Origin: Pseudomonas lini
GTDB lineage: Bacteria > Pseudomonadota > Gammaproteobacteria > Pseudomonadales > Pseudomonadaceae
Length of the DNA stretch: 64,000 nucleotides
Reading direction: 5' to 3'
NCBI RefSeq assembly: GCF_030812475.1
Contig: NZ_JAUSSR010000002.1
Coordinates: 62,001-126,000, forward strand
Shown: piece by piece, positions 52,616 to 61,805 of the stretch
Numbering within the stretch: position 1 is the stretch's first letter
Layout: every line of letters starts with the position of its first letter
The notes under the pieces: generated by a model
Seen by the model: the letters and a program-made list of their open reading frames with translations, nothing else
Database searches by the model: none
Told to the model about the DNA's origin: nothing
Translations under genes and position numbers: made by a program

Positions 52616-54169
52616 ATGCAGTCATGTAGAGCCTTGCTGTGTCGGCCAGGCCGGCTCCTGCTGCTTGGCGTGCTGGGTCTTTGCGGCTGTGTACGGCTCG
52701 GGCCGGATTTCCAGGCGCCTGGGGAGGCATGGGTCAAGCAGTGGGGTAGCCCGGCCCTCGAGCAGTCCAGTCAACGCAGCCTGAACCCGGATCTGCGGCA
52801 GTGGTGGCAAGTGTTCGCCGATCCGGTCCTGGATCGGCTGATTGCCGAGTCCGATGCGCACAATGCCGACCTGAAAATCGCCGGCCTGCGGGTAATGGAA
52901 GCCCGCGCCCAGCTGGGTATCGCGCAAAGCGGACGTTACCCGCAGCTGCAGCAGGCCAGCGTTGACAGCCTGTACTTCAACCGTCGGCAGTTCGGAGGCA
53001 CCAATCCCCAGGACAGTCATTTCTGGCAACACAGCGCCGCATTCGACATTGGCTGGGAGCTGGATTTCTGGGGGCGCTTCAGTCGCGCCATCGAGTCGTC
53101 CGATGCCAGCTACTTTGCCGCCCAGGCCAACTATGAAGACGTGCTGGTGCTGTTGCGCGCGCAAGTGGCCGAGACTTATTTCTCTCTGCGCACCACCGAA
53201 GCCCGTTTGCGCGTCGCCAGGGAAAACGCGGTACAGCAAAAGCGCAACTTCGAGATCACCGAAAAGCTGTTCAACAGTGGCCAGCAAGCCGAACTCGACC
53301 TGCAACAGGCCAAGACCCAATACCTGGGCACCTTGAGCACCATTCCCGGTTTCGAAGACCAGCTGCAGCGCACCCGTAACGCCTTGGCGGTGCTGATCGG
53401 GCAACCGCCGGGCGCACTGCCGCAGCTGATGGAGTATCAAGGACTGATTCCGCTGGTCGATCGCGCGGTGCTACAGGACGTGCCGGCCAACCTGTTGCTG
53501 CGCCGACCCGATGTGCGCGCCGCCGAACTGAATGTCGCCGCCCAGTCGGCGCTGGTGGGCGTGGCCGTTACCGACTTCTATCCATCGCTGACATTGCTCG
53601 GCAGCATCGTCTGGTCGGCCGATACCCTGAGTGGCACCTCGCGCAACCTGGATTTGATCGGCGGCCCCAGCCTGCGCTGGAACCTGTTCGACCATGGCCG
53701 GATCAGCAACAACGTGCGGGTGCAGGATGCGCGGTTGCAGCAGTTGATCGAGGTGTACCGCGACAAGGTCCGTCAGGCCGCACGGGAGGCGGACGATGCC
53801 GCCTATGGCCTGATCAAATCCCTGGAGCGCGAACGCATCCTCGGTGAAGCCGAAACGGCCGCCAAGCGTTCGCTGGTGCTGGCCAGTGCGCAGTATCGTG
53901 AAGGCTACTCGGACTTTCAGCGGGTGCTGGATGCACAGCGGGCCTTGCTTGAGCAACAGGACAATTACCTGGTGGCCCGCAGCAACGCGGTGAGCAATGC
54001 GATTGCCTTGTACAAAGCCCTGGGCGGCGGCTGGTACAGCGCGCGGCCCCTGGTGGATCCGGCCACTCGCCAACAAATGGAACAACGCACCGACTGGGGC
54101 GATGTGCTGGAGGAGTCTGCCATCCCGGCGCCAGCCTTTCCGATGTCTTACCAGGAACAAGAACCATGA
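52616..54169 (+). CDS. Outer-membrane efflux lipoprotein (NodT/OprM type)
   Basis: 517-residue TolC-like channel with a lipoprotein signal: LLLLGVLGLCGC places the acylated cysteine at residue 25. The two OEP repeats and NodT-type motifs such as PDFQAPGEAW, GWELDFWGRFSRAIESSDA and LLRRPDVRAAELNVAAQ are present. It forms the outer-membrane duct for the HlyD and DUF2955 proteins encoded next. The stop overlaps the next start in ATGA. The C-terminal 60 residues are longer than usual and proline-rich. Confidence 0.9.
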   Translation: MQSCRALLCRPGRLLLLGVLGLCGCVRLGPDFQAPGEAWVKQWGSPALEQSSQRSLNPDLRQWWQVFADPVLDRLIAESDAHNADLKIAGLRVMEARAQLGIAQSGRYPQLQQASVDSLYFNRRQFGGTNPQDSHFWQHSAAFDIGWELDFWGRFSRAIESSDASYFAAQANYEDVLVLLRAQVAETYFSLRTTEARLRVARENAVQQKRNFEITEKLFNSGQQAELDLQQAKTQYLGTLSTIPGFEDQLQRTRNALAVLIGQPPGALPQLMEYQGLIPLVDRAVLQDVPANLLLRRPDVRAAELNVAAQSALVGVAVTDFYPSLTLLGSIVWSADTLSGTSRNLDLIGGPSLRWNLFDHGRISNNVRVQDARLQQLIEVYRDKVRQAAREADDAAYGLIKSLERERILGEAETAAKRSLVLASAQYREGYSDFQRVLDAQRALLEQQDNYLVARSNAVSNAIALYKALGGGWYSARPLVDPATRQQMEQRTDWGDVLEESAIPAPAFPMSYQEQEP

Positions 54170-55311
54170 GTGAAGCTCCCCGGCCCGCGTCCGAGACACC
54201 TGTCAGCCCGGCACCGGCGCCCGCACCGGCCGCCGACCCGACGAAAAAAGGCATCAAGTGGGTGCTGCTGGTGATCCTCCTGAGCCTGGCCTGGTACCTG
54301 TTGGCCGACCGGTACACGCCTTATACGCAACAGGCCCGGGTGGGGGCCTTTGTGATTCCGGTGGCCTCGGAGGTGGCGGGGCGGGTGACCCGGGTCAACG
54401 TGCGCAATAACCAGGACGTCAAGGCCGGCGAATTGCTGTTCGAAGTCGACCCGCAGCCTTACCGGATCGCCGTCGACCGTGCGCGGGCGGATCTGGAATC
54501 GACCCGTCGGCAGATCGGCGCCAGCACCGCCGGGATTGCGGCGGCGCAAGCCAATCTGCGCGCGGCCCAGGCCAATGAGCTCAAGGCGCGCCAGGACAAT
54601 CAGCGGCTGGAAGGCTTGTACCGCGAAGACCCGGGTACCATTTCAGTTCGCCTGCTGGAAGTGTCGCGTTCCACCCGCGAACAGGCGGTCAGCCAGGTCG
54701 CCGCCGCCCGCGCCGAAGTGCAGCGCGCGCGTGAACAGGAGGGCGGCAGCGACGAAGACAACGCCATCTTGCGCAGCGCCGCCACGGCGCTGGAAAAAGC
54801 CGAACTGGACTTGGCCAATACGCAGATCCGCGCCCGCTCCTCCGGCCTGGTCACCGATCTGCGCACCGATGTCGGGCAGTTTGCCGGGGCCGGCAGCCCG
54901 TTGATGACCCTGATCGCCATCCATGATGTCTGGATCAGCGCGGACATGACCGAGAACAACCTCGGCCTGGTCAGGCTCGAGACGCCGGTGGCGATTGTGC
55001 TGGACGCGTTGCCGGGGGAGATTTTCGAGGGGCGCGTGCGCAGTGTCGGCTATGGCGTCAGCGTCGGCCAGACACCGCCGCCCGGCACGCTGCCCAGCGT
55101 GCAGAACAGCCGTGACTGGCTGCGCCCGGCCCAGCGCTTTCCGGTGATCATCGAGTTTTCCCAGGAATCGAGGACCCGGTTGCGCGACAGCGGTGCCATC
55201 CGTGCCGGTGGGCAGGCGGAAGTCATGGCGTTCCCCACCCAAGGCAATCCGTTAAATTTCCTTGGCCGTTTATTCGTTGGTCTGATGAGTTGGCTGTCGT
55301 ATGTCTACTGA
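54166..55311 (+). CDS. HlyD/EmrA-type membrane fusion protein
   Basis: 381-residue periplasmic adaptor. A hydrophilic, proline-rich N-terminus precedes one membrane span (WVLLVILLSLAWYLLADRY). The biotinyl-lipoyl halves follow (VASEVAGRVTRVNVRNNQDV and the later IRARSSGLVTDLRTDVGQ), with a long helical hairpin between them. It links the DUF2955 inner-membrane component to the NodT channel. It overlaps both neighbours by a few bases, so all three are coupled. Confidence 0.92.
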   Translation: MSEAPRPASETPVSPAPAPAPAADPTKKGIKWVLLVILLSLAWYLLADRYTPYTQQARVGAFVIPVASEVAGRVTRVNVRNNQDVKAGELLFEVDPQPYRIAVDRARADLESTRRQIGASTAGIAAAQANLRAAQANELKARQDNQRLEGLYREDPGTISVRLLEVSRSTREQAVSQVAAARAEVQRAREQEGGSDEDNAILRSAATALEKAELDLANTQIRARSSGLVTDLRTDVGQFAGAGSPLMTLIAIHDVWISADMTENNLGLVRLETPVAIVLDALPGEIFEGRVRSVGYGVSVGQTPPPGTLPSVQNSRDWLRPAQRFPVIIEFSQESRTRLRDSGAIRAGGQAEVMAFPTQGNPLNFLGRLFVGLMSWLSYVY

Positions 55312-56323
55312 GCGCGCGCCCCGGGCGCAGCGTGCACTGCGCCTGGCCACGGGCACGGCGCTGAGCCTCGCCGCCAGCTTCGGACTGGGGTTGCCGATTC
55401 CCTTTTTTGCCCCGGTGCTGGCCGTGCTGCTGCTGGCCACACTCAATCGGCCGTTGCCGTTCAAGGCGGGGCTGGTGCTGGCCCTGGCCGCGCTGTTGAC
55501 CACCGCCATCGGCCTGCTGTTGATCCCGATCCTGCGCTATTACCCGGTCAGTGGCGTACTGTTGATTGCCCTGTGTCTGTTTCTGGCCTTCGGCTATGGC
55601 CTGCGTGGCGGTAACAACCTGATCATGACCTTTCTGGTGATTGGCCTGACCATGATCTCGTCGGCCGGTGTCGCCGAATTCGAGCTGGGAGCCCTGGTCA
55701 TCGGTGCGCTGGTCAAGGGGTTGGTGCTCGCGGTGGGGGTGCTGGCGTTGAGTCACTGGCTGTTTCCCGAGCCGGCCAACGCTCCGCCACCCCCGGCCCC
55801 ACCGTTCTTGCCCGCCGACGAAGTGGATCGGGTGGCGCTGCGCACCACCCTGATCGTGCTGCCGACCTTCCTGTTGGCGCTGATCGATCCGGCCAGTTAC
55901 CTGCCGATCATTCTCAAGGCCGTCAGCCTGGGACAGCAGAGTTCGACCGCGACCGCCCGCAACGCCGGCCGCGAACTGGTCGGCTCGACCTTGTTCGGCG
56001 GCCTGCTGGCCATCCTGTTCTGGTGCGCCCTCAGCCTGTTCGTGCATTTGTGGATGTTCTTTCTGTGGATGCTGCTGTTCGCCCTGGTGCTGGCGCGCAA
56101 GTTGTATGCCCTGAGCCCGACCCGGCTAAGTCCCGGGTTCTGGCTCAACAGCCTGATCACAATGATTATTCTGTTGGGACAGTCGGTGCAGGACAGCGCG
56201 GCGGGCAAGGACGTCTATACCGCCTTCGCCGTGCGCATGGGGTTGTTCATCGTGGTGACGCTTTATGCCTGTCTGATGGTCAATCTTCTCGGTCAACGCC
56301 GCGGCGAATTGATCGCCCGGTAG
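55301..56323 (+). CDS. DUF2955 inner-membrane efflux component (AaeB/FUSC-like)
   Basis: 340 residues with about ten spans in two bundles (first: LATGTALSLAASFGLGLPIP to LALSHWLF; second: LRTTLIVLPTFLLALIDPAS to the end). It belongs to DUF2955, a relative of the aromatic-acid exporter AaeB and fusaric-acid resistance proteins, and takes the pump position in the NodT-HlyD-DUF2955 set. The substrate is not identified. The start overlaps the HlyD gene by 11 bases. Confidence 0.85.
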   Translation: MSTERAPRAQRALRLATGTALSLAASFGLGLPIPFFAPVLAVLLLATLNRPLPFKAGLVLALAALLTTAIGLLLIPILRYYPVSGVLLIALCLFLAFGYGLRGGNNLIMTFLVIGLTMISSAGVAEFELGALVIGALVKGLVLAVGVLALSHWLFPEPANAPPPPAPPFLPADEVDRVALRTTLIVLPTFLLALIDPASYLPIILKAVSLGQQSSTATARNAGRELVGSTLFGGLLAILFWCALSLFVHLWMFFLWMLLFALVLARKLYALSPTRLSPGFWLNSLITMIILLGQSVQDSAAGKDVYTAFAVRMGLFIVVTLYACLMVNLLGQRRGELIAR

Positions 56324-56405
56324 CACCCCGTCAACTCGATGTTGAGGGTGGAATCATCGACTAAACTCAGCCGGTTGGTCATGGAGATCAGAAGGGCCGC
56401 CCACG

Positions 56406-56507
56406 TGTAGGAGCGAGCTTGCTCGCGATGGTCGTCAACGATAACGCGTGCTTGTTGGATAACACGCGGTGTTCTGGAGTCCATCGCGAGCAAGCTCGCT
56501 CCTACAA
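56406..56507. repeat. BIME with conserved AACGATAACGCG core, copy 3 of 3
   Basis: Arms TGTAGGAGCGAGCTTGCTCG and CGAGCAAGCTCGCTCCTACA flank a spacer with GTCAACGATAACGCG. Compare 8452-8552 and 40240-40343. It fills most of the 269-base gap before ppk2; the rest holds only the ppk2 ribosome site. Confidence 0.88.
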
Positions 56508-56592
56508 GGGCGCGGCGATCTGCAAACCGATGGCTGCAGCTGCTGGATCTATCTATCGGTCGTCATCTACTGGCATTTGTGAGGTCTTTTCG

Positions 56593-57414
56593 ATGGCAAA
56601 GGACAAAAAGAAAGCCCCCAGGATCAAGCCCGCTGAAGGCCCGAAATTGAAGAACAAGGTTTATCTTGAACAGTTGCGCGGCCTGCACGTCGAGCTGGTC
56701 AAGTTGCAGGAATGGGTCAAGGCCAAGGGCATCAAGATCTGCATCGTGTTCGAGGGGCGCGACGGTGCCGGCAAGGGCGGGACGATCAAGGCGCTGACCG
56801 AACGGGTGAGCCCGAGGGTGTTTCGGGTGGTGGCGCTCCCGGCACCGACCGATCGCGAGAAAAGCCAGATGTATGTGCAGCGGTATCTGCCATACCTGCC
56901 TGCGGCGGGCGAAGTGGTGATCTTCGATCGCAGCTGGTACAACCGGGCGGGCGTCGAGCGGGTGATGGGGTTCTGCACCCAAGAGCAGGTTGACGGATTC
57001 CTGAAGGCCATTCCGCTTGTGGAGCGTGCCATCGTCGACTCGGGCGTGATTTTGCTCAAGTACTGGCTGGAAGTCAGCCCTGAAGAACAGACCCGTCGGC
57101 TCGAGGCACGCATCACCGACGGACGCAAACTCTGGAAGCTGACCGGGATGGATCTCAAGTCATACAGCCGCTGGTACGACTATTCACGTGCACGTGACGA
57201 CATGTTCATGACCACTGATACCGAACATGCGCCATGGCTGGTGGCTAACTCGAACGACAAACGCCGGGCCCGCCTCAACATCATCAGCGATTTGCTCAAC
57301 CGAATTCCGTACAAGGAAGTTGCGCGCGAGAAGGTGATATTGCCCAAGCGGCAGAAGCCCGGAGGCTATCGCGAACCGGATTATCCGCTGCGACGGATTC
57401 CCGAAAAATTCTGA
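56593..57414 (+). CDS. ppk2: Polyphosphate kinase 2
   Basis: Class I PPK2 of 273 residues that phosphorylates nucleoside diphosphates with polyphosphate. Walker A is EGRDGAGKGG near 54-63, the lid region is FDRSWYNRAGVERVMGF, and the second conserved block is KYWLEVSPEEQTRRLEARI followed by WKLTGMDLKS. The length fits single-domain class I enzymes. The start at 56593 has GAGG nine bases upstream; the frame before it runs through a BIME. SulP starts 48 bases after the stop. Confidence 0.93.
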   Translation: MAKDKKKAPRIKPAEGPKLKNKVYLEQLRGLHVELVKLQEWVKAKGIKICIVFEGRDGAGKGGTIKALTERVSPRVFRVVALPAPTDREKSQMYVQRYLPYLPAAGEVVIFDRSWYNRAGVERVMGFCTQEQVDGFLKAIPLVERAIVDSGVILLKYWLEVSPEEQTRRLEARITDGRKLWKLTGMDLKSYSRWYDYSRARDDMFMTTDTEHAPWLVANSNDKRRARLNIISDLLNRIPYKEVAREKVILPKRQKPGGYREPDYPLRRIPEKF

Positions 57415-57462
57415 CGGGTCATTGAAGTCTGTCTGCGTTGCACACCAAAGGGCCGCGCTGCC

Positions 57463-59256
57463 ATGAGCCAGTCGGAAAGTTCGCCCCAAGCCCCGGAACC
57501 GGGGCGGATTGCGCGCCGCGGTTCGAGCGCCGACCAGACCGGCTGGCGCCGCTGGCTGCCGGGACTGCAAACCCTGCGCGGATACAAAGTCGCCTGGTTG
57601 CGGCACGACCTCGTGGCCGGACTGGTGCTGACCACGATGCTGGTGCCTGTCGGTATCGCCTATGCGGTGGCATCGGGCGTACCCGGCATCTATGGTCTTT
57701 ACGCGACCATCATCCCGTTGCTGGCCTATGCGTTGTTCGGGCCCAGCCGGATTCTGGTGCTGGGGCCGGACTCTTCGCTGGCGGCCGTGATCCTCGCCGT
57801 CGTCCTGCCACTGTCCGGCGGCGATCCGCAACGGGCCATTGCCCTGGCCGGCATGATGGCGATCGTGTCGGGGGCGGTGTGCATTCTGGCGGGTGTTGCG
57901 CGCCTGGGTTTCGTCACCGAGCTGCTGTCCAAGCCGATCCGCTACGGCTACATGAACGGGATCGCGCTGACGGTATTGATCAGTCAATTGCCCAAGTTTT
58001 TTGGTTTTTCGATCGAGTCCGACGGCCCGTTGAGAAATATCTGGGCAATCGTTACGGCGGTGATGGATGGGAAAACCAACTGGACCACGTTCATGGTTGG
58101 CGCCGCCACCCTGGCGATAATTCTGTCGCTCAAGGGCTACAAACGCGTGCCGGGCATTCTGATCGCCGTGGTCGCCGCAACGGTTGCCGTGGCTGTAATG
58201 GATCTTGCAGCGCGGGGCGGGGTGTCGGTGCTGGGCTCGCTGCCCCAGGGGCTGCCGGCCTTCGCCATTCCCTGGATTACCACCGCCGATATCGTCCCCG
58301 TCCTGATCGGCGGTTGCGCCGTCGCCCTGGTGTCATTCGCCGACACCAGCGTACTCTCGCGTGTCTATGCGGCGCGGACCCGTACCTACGTCGATCCTAA
58401 CCAGGAGATGGTGGGACTGGGCGTCGCCAACCTGGCTGCCGGTTTTTTCCAGGGATTTGCGATCAGCAGCAGTTCATCCCGCACCCCCGTGGCCGAGGCC
58501 GCAGGCGCGAAAACCCAGATGACCGGCGTGGTCGGCGCGCTTGCCGTGGCCTTGCTGCTGGTGGTGGCGCCGAACCTGTTGCAGGACTTACCCAATAGCG
58601 CACTGGCCGCAGTGGTGATCGCCTCCGCCATCGGCCTGATCGAGGTCAACGACCTGAAGCGAATCTATCGCATCCAGCGCTGGGAGTTCTGGCTGTCGAT
58701 CGTCTGTACCATTGGCGTGGCGGTGTTTGGCGCGATTGAAGGCATCGGCCTGGCCATCGTCATCGCCGTCATCGAGTTTCTATGGGATGGCTGGCGGCCT
58801 TATTCCGCGGTGCTGGGTAGCACCGATACGGTCAAGGGATATCACGACATCAAGCGCTATCCCGAGGCGCGCCTCATCCCCGGGCTGGTGCTGTTTCGTT
58901 GGGATGCGCCGCTGTTTTTTGCCAATGCCGAACTGTTCCATGACCGGGTCCTGGACGCCGTGGCGACGTCGCCCACGCCGGTGCGCTGGCTGGTCGTTGC
59001 GGCGGAACCGGTGACCAGCGTGGACGTTACCTCGGCGGACATGCTGGCTGAGTTGGACGAAACCTTGCACGGGGCAGGCATCAAATTGTGTATTGCCGAG
59101 ATGAAGGATCCGGTCAAGGACAAGTTGAAGCGATTCGGGCTGTTCGCGCGGTTGGGTGAGGCGGCATTTTTTCCAACGATAGATGATGCAGTCGGCAGCT
59201 ATCTGGTGATCCATCCGCAGGATCCGCCTGCTTCCCTGGACCTTCATCAACGTTGA
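57463..59256 (+). CDS. SulP family anion transporter with STAS domain
   Basis: 597 residues. The transmembrane half has the SulP signature near the start (AGLVLTTMLVPVGIAYAVAS) and a later SSSRTPVAEAAGAKTQMTGV stretch. The C-terminal 140 residues form a cytoplasmic STAS domain (LVLFRWDAPLFFANAELFHD, VAAEPVTSVDVTSADMLAEL). Family members move sulfate, bicarbonate or other anions; the ion here is not known. It may be cotranscribed with ppk2. Confidence 0.92.
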   Translation: MSQSESSPQAPEPGRIARRGSSADQTGWRRWLPGLQTLRGYKVAWLRHDLVAGLVLTTMLVPVGIAYAVASGVPGIYGLYATIIPLLAYALFGPSRILVLGPDSSLAAVILAVVLPLSGGDPQRAIALAGMMAIVSGAVCILAGVARLGFVTELLSKPIRYGYMNGIALTVLISQLPKFFGFSIESDGPLRNIWAIVTAVMDGKTNWTTFMVGAATLAIILSLKGYKRVPGILIAVVAATVAVAVMDLAARGGVSVLGSLPQGLPAFAIPWITTADIVPVLIGGCAVALVSFADTSVLSRVYAARTRTYVDPNQEMVGLGVANLAAGFFQGFAISSSSSRTPVAEAAGAKTQMTGVVGALAVALLLVVAPNLLQDLPNSALAAVVIASAIGLIEVNDLKRIYRIQRWEFWLSIVCTIGVAVFGAIEGIGLAIVIAVIEFLWDGWRPYSAVLGSTDTVKGYHDIKRYPEARLIPGLVLFRWDAPLFFANAELFHDRVLDAVATSPTPVRWLVVAAEPVTSVDVTSADMLAELDETLHGAGIKLCIAEMKDPVKDKLKRFGLFARLGEAAFFPTIDDAVGSYLVIHPQDPPASLDLHQR

Positions 59257-59258
59257 TC

Positions 59259-59303
59259 TCCCGTGAAAGCGAGCCTGCTCCCGAGGGCTGCGCTCTCACG
59301 GGA
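59259..59303. terminator. Hairpin between convergent sulP and DUF5064 genes
   Basis: TCCCGTGA and TCACGGGA pair, enclosing a REP-like GCGAGCCTGCTCCCGAGGGC. AAAA follows on the plus strand, so on the minus strand T residues precede the stem. It probably separates the two converging transcripts. Confidence 0.6.
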
Positions 59304-59311
59304 AAACAGGA

Positions 59312-59674
59312 TTACTCCAGATGTTCCGGCTTGACCGGATCCCCCGATTTCATATCCAGTTTCTCCCTCATGTCTTCGAATATCTTGTCGTAGAATTTGT
59401 GAGTTGAACCGATTTGGCTATGCACCTTGGGGATACCGTACTTCTCAAGAATTTTCGTGAAATTGCTGGCAAAGTTGTAGGCCTGATCCTTGGGCAGGAA
59501 GAACGTTTCGCTCATGTCCTTGCCCTGAATCGAACCATGCAACTTGAACTGCATGCCTTTGCCTTCCTTGGGATCCTGAGCGACTTCATAGTCGAAACAC
59601 AGGTCGTAGCTGACGTCGTCCTTGTTCAGCGCATGGCGCTCGATATGCAGATGTCCGGGTTCGAACGTTGCCAT
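59312..59674 (-). CDS. DUF5064 family protein
   Basis: 120-residue soluble protein beginning MATFEPGHLHIERHALNKDD, with a predicted beta sheet and a C-terminal helix region rich in Lys and Glu. It appears to belong to the Pseudomonas family DUF5064, of unknown role. It lies 12 bases behind arcC on the same strand, so it is probably the last gene of the arginine deiminase operon. No catalytic residues are evident. Confidence 0.7.
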   Translation of the reverse strand: MATFEPGHLHIERHALNKDDVSYDLCFDYEVAQDPKEGKGMQFKLHGSIQGKDMSETFFLPKDQAYNFASNFTKILEKYGIPKVHSQIGSTHKFYDKIFEDMREKLDMKSGDPVKPEHLE

Positions 59675-59686
59675 TGCCGTCTCTCC

Positions 59687-60616
59687 TCACAAATAAGTAA
59701 TGCCGGCTTTCTCGGTGCTGATACGGGTACCGGCCTTGCCCTGAACGATAGCCTCGATGTCCGAGAGTGAACCGATCACCGCGACTTTGCCAGTGTGACG
59801 GGCGAATTCGCAGGCGGCCTGGACCTTGGGTCCCATGGACCCTGCCGCGAAGCCGAGTTTGTCGATGTCGTCGGGATGGGCCTGGGCGATGGCTTTCTGG
59901 GTGGGTTTGCCGAAGTCGATGTAGGCTGCATTGACGTCGGTGGCGATCACCAGCAGATCGCTGTCCAGCTGTTCGGCCAGCAGCGCCGAGCACAGGTCCT
60001 TGTCGATCACCGCTTCCACGCCCTGCAGTTTGCCGCTGGCACCGTACAGGGTCGGGATGCCACCACCCCCCGCGCAAATTACGATGCAGTCTTTTTCCAG
60101 CAGCCACTTGATCGGACGGATTTCGAAAATGTGTTTTGGTCGGGGGCTGGCGACGACGCGGCGAAACTTGTCGCCATCCGGCGCAATCGCCCAGCCTTTC
60201 TCGGCAGCGAGTTTTTCCGCTTCGGCCTGGGTGTAGACCGGACCGATCGGCTTGGTCGGGTTCTGGAACGCCGGGTCATTGGCATCGACTTCGACCTGGG
60301 TGAGCAGGGTGGCGAAGGGCACTTCGAAGTCCAGCAGGTTGCCCAGTTCCTGTTCAATGATGTAGCCGATCATGCCTTCGGTTTCGGCACCGAGCACGTC
60401 CAGCGGATAAGGCGAAACCGAGGTGTAGGCGGCCGCTTGCAACGACAACAGGCCAACCTGGGGACCGTTGCCGTGGGCGATCACCAGTTGATTGCCCGCG
60501 TGGATCTTGGCGATCTGTTCGGTGGCGATCCGGATGTTGGCGCGCTGATTGTCCGAGGTCATGGGTTCACCCCGGCGGAGCAGGGCGTTACCGCCCAGAG
60601 CAACGACGATACGCAT
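59687..60616 (-). CDS. arcC: Carbamate kinase
   Basis: Last enzyme of arginine fermentation: transfers the phosphate of carbamoyl phosphate to ADP to make ATP. 309 residues. The N-terminal [19 protein letters not shown] and later [12 protein letters not shown], together with [20 protein letters not shown], are the carbamate kinase motifs. AAGGA precedes the ATG at 60616. A REP pair separates it from arcB upstream. Confidence 0.96.
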   Translation of the reverse strand: MRIVVALGGNALLRRGEPMTSDNQRANIRIATEQIAKIHAGNQLVIAHGNGPQVGLLSLQAAAYTSVSPYPLDVLGAETEGMIGYIIEQELGNLLDFEVPFATLLTQVEVDANDPAFQNPTKPIGPVYTQAEAEKLAAEKGWAIAPDGDKFRRVVASPRPKHIFEIRPIKWLLEKDCIVICAGGGGIPTLYGASGKLQGVEAVIDKDLCSALLAEQLDSDLLVIATDVNAAYIDFGKPTQKAIAQAHPDDIDKLGFAAGSMGPKVQAACEFARHTGKVAVIGSLSDIEAIVQGKAGTRISTEKAGITYL

Positions 60617-60662
60617 GGTGCAGTCCTTCTAAACAGAGAAGTTACGGATGTCCCGCAGTGGC

Positions 60663-60759
60663 CCCCTGCAGGAGCCGGCTTGCTGGCGAACGCATCTGCT
60701 CGGCGTATCTGACAGACCGAGGTGCGGCCATCGCCAGCAAGCCGGCTCCTACAGGGGGG
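60663..60759. repeat. REP pair inside the arc operon
   Basis: CCCCCTGCAGGAGCCGGCTT faces GCCAGCAAGCCGGCTCCTACAG with a spacer of about 45 bases. It lies in the 166-base gap between arcB and arcC, where it can protect the arcDAB part of the mRNA. Confidence 0.85.
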
Positions 60760-60782
60760 ACCGCAGGAACCGGGGGAGGTCT

Positions 60783-61793
60783 TCAGATATCCGCCAACGC
60801 CGCCACCAGGATCGCCTTGATCGTGTGCATGCGGTTCTCCGCTTGCTCGAAGGCGATGTTGGCCGGCGATTCGAAGACTTCTTCGGTCACTTCGACGCCA
60901 TTGGCCAGGTGTGGATAGCGCGCGGCGATGTCCTTGCCGACCTTGGTTTCGCTGTTGTGGAAGGCTGGCAGACAATGCATGAATTTCACTCGCGGGTTGC
61001 CCGAGGCTTTCATCATCTGCGCATTGACCTGGTACGGCAGCAGTTGCTCGATGCGCTCGTCCCAGGCTTCCACGGGCTCACCCATCGACACCCAGATGTC
61101 GGTATGGATGAAGTCGACGCCCTTGACCGCGGCTTTCGGATCTTCAGTAATGGTGATGCGTGCGCCGCTGTCTTCGGCAAACGCCTTGCACTGATCGATG
61201 AAATCCTGATGCGGCCACAGCGCCTTGGGTGCGGCAATGCGCACGTCCATGCCCAGTTTGGCGCCGATCATCAGCAGCGAGTTGCCCATGTTGTAGCGGG
61301 CGTCGCCGAGGTAGGCGTAGCTGATCTCATGCAGCGGCTTGTCGCTGTGTTCGCGCATGGTCAGGGTGTCGGCGATCATTTGCGTGGGGTGGAATTCGGC
61401 GGTCAGGCCGTTGAACACCGGGACCCCGGCGAACTGGGCCAGCTCTTCGACGATCTCCTGCTCGAAGCCGCGGTATTCGATGGCATCGAACATCCGCCCC
61501 AGCACGCGGGCGGTGTCTTTCATGCTTTCCTTGTGACCGATCTGCGACGACACCGGGTCGATGTAGGTGACGTGGGCGCCCTGGTCATGGGCCGCGACTT
61601 CGAAGGCGCAACGGGTGCGGGTCGAGGTTTTTTCGAAGATCAGCGCGATGTTCTTGCCCTGCAGGTGCGGACGCTCGGTGCCGGTGTACTTGGCGCGCTT
61701 GAGGTCTCGGGACAGGTCCAGCAAATAGTTCAGCTCGCGCGTGGTGTGGTGCATCAGCGACAGCAAGCTGCGGTTGCGCATATTGAAAGCCAT
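60783..61793 (-). CDS. arcB: Catabolic ornithine carbamoyltransferase
   Basis: Splits citrulline with phosphate into ornithine and carbamoyl phosphate. 336 residues, as in P. aeruginosa ArcB. Carbamoyl-phosphate binding motif [20 protein letters not shown]; ornithine site [16 protein letters not shown] precedes the ATG at 61793; the arcA stop is 12 bases upstream. The sequence is the catabolic rather than the anabolic (ArgF) type by context and length. Confidence 0.96.
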   Translation of the reverse strand: MAFNMRNRSLLSLMHHTTRELNYLLDLSRDLKRAKYTGTERPHLQGKNIALIFEKTSTRTRCAFEVAAHDQGAHVTYIDPVSSQIGHKESMKDTARVLGRMFDAIEYRGFEQEIVEELAQFAGVPVFNGLTAEFHPTQMIADTLTMREHSDKPLHEISYAYLGDARYNMGNSLLMIGAKLGMDVRIAAPKALWPHQDFIDQCKAFAEDSGARITITEDPKAAVKGVDFIHTDIWVSMGEPVEAWDERIEQLLPYQVNAQMMKASGNPRVKFMHCLPAFHNSETKVGKDIAARYPHLANGVEVTEEVFESPANIAFEQAENRMHTIKAILVAALADI

Positions 61794-61805
61794 GACGGGA
61801 TCTCC

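Noticed and set aside
8049..60759. Repeated short elements considered as a possible CRISPR array
   Set aside because: The repeats are dispersed inverted REP arms at gene ends without regular spacers, and there are no cas genes.
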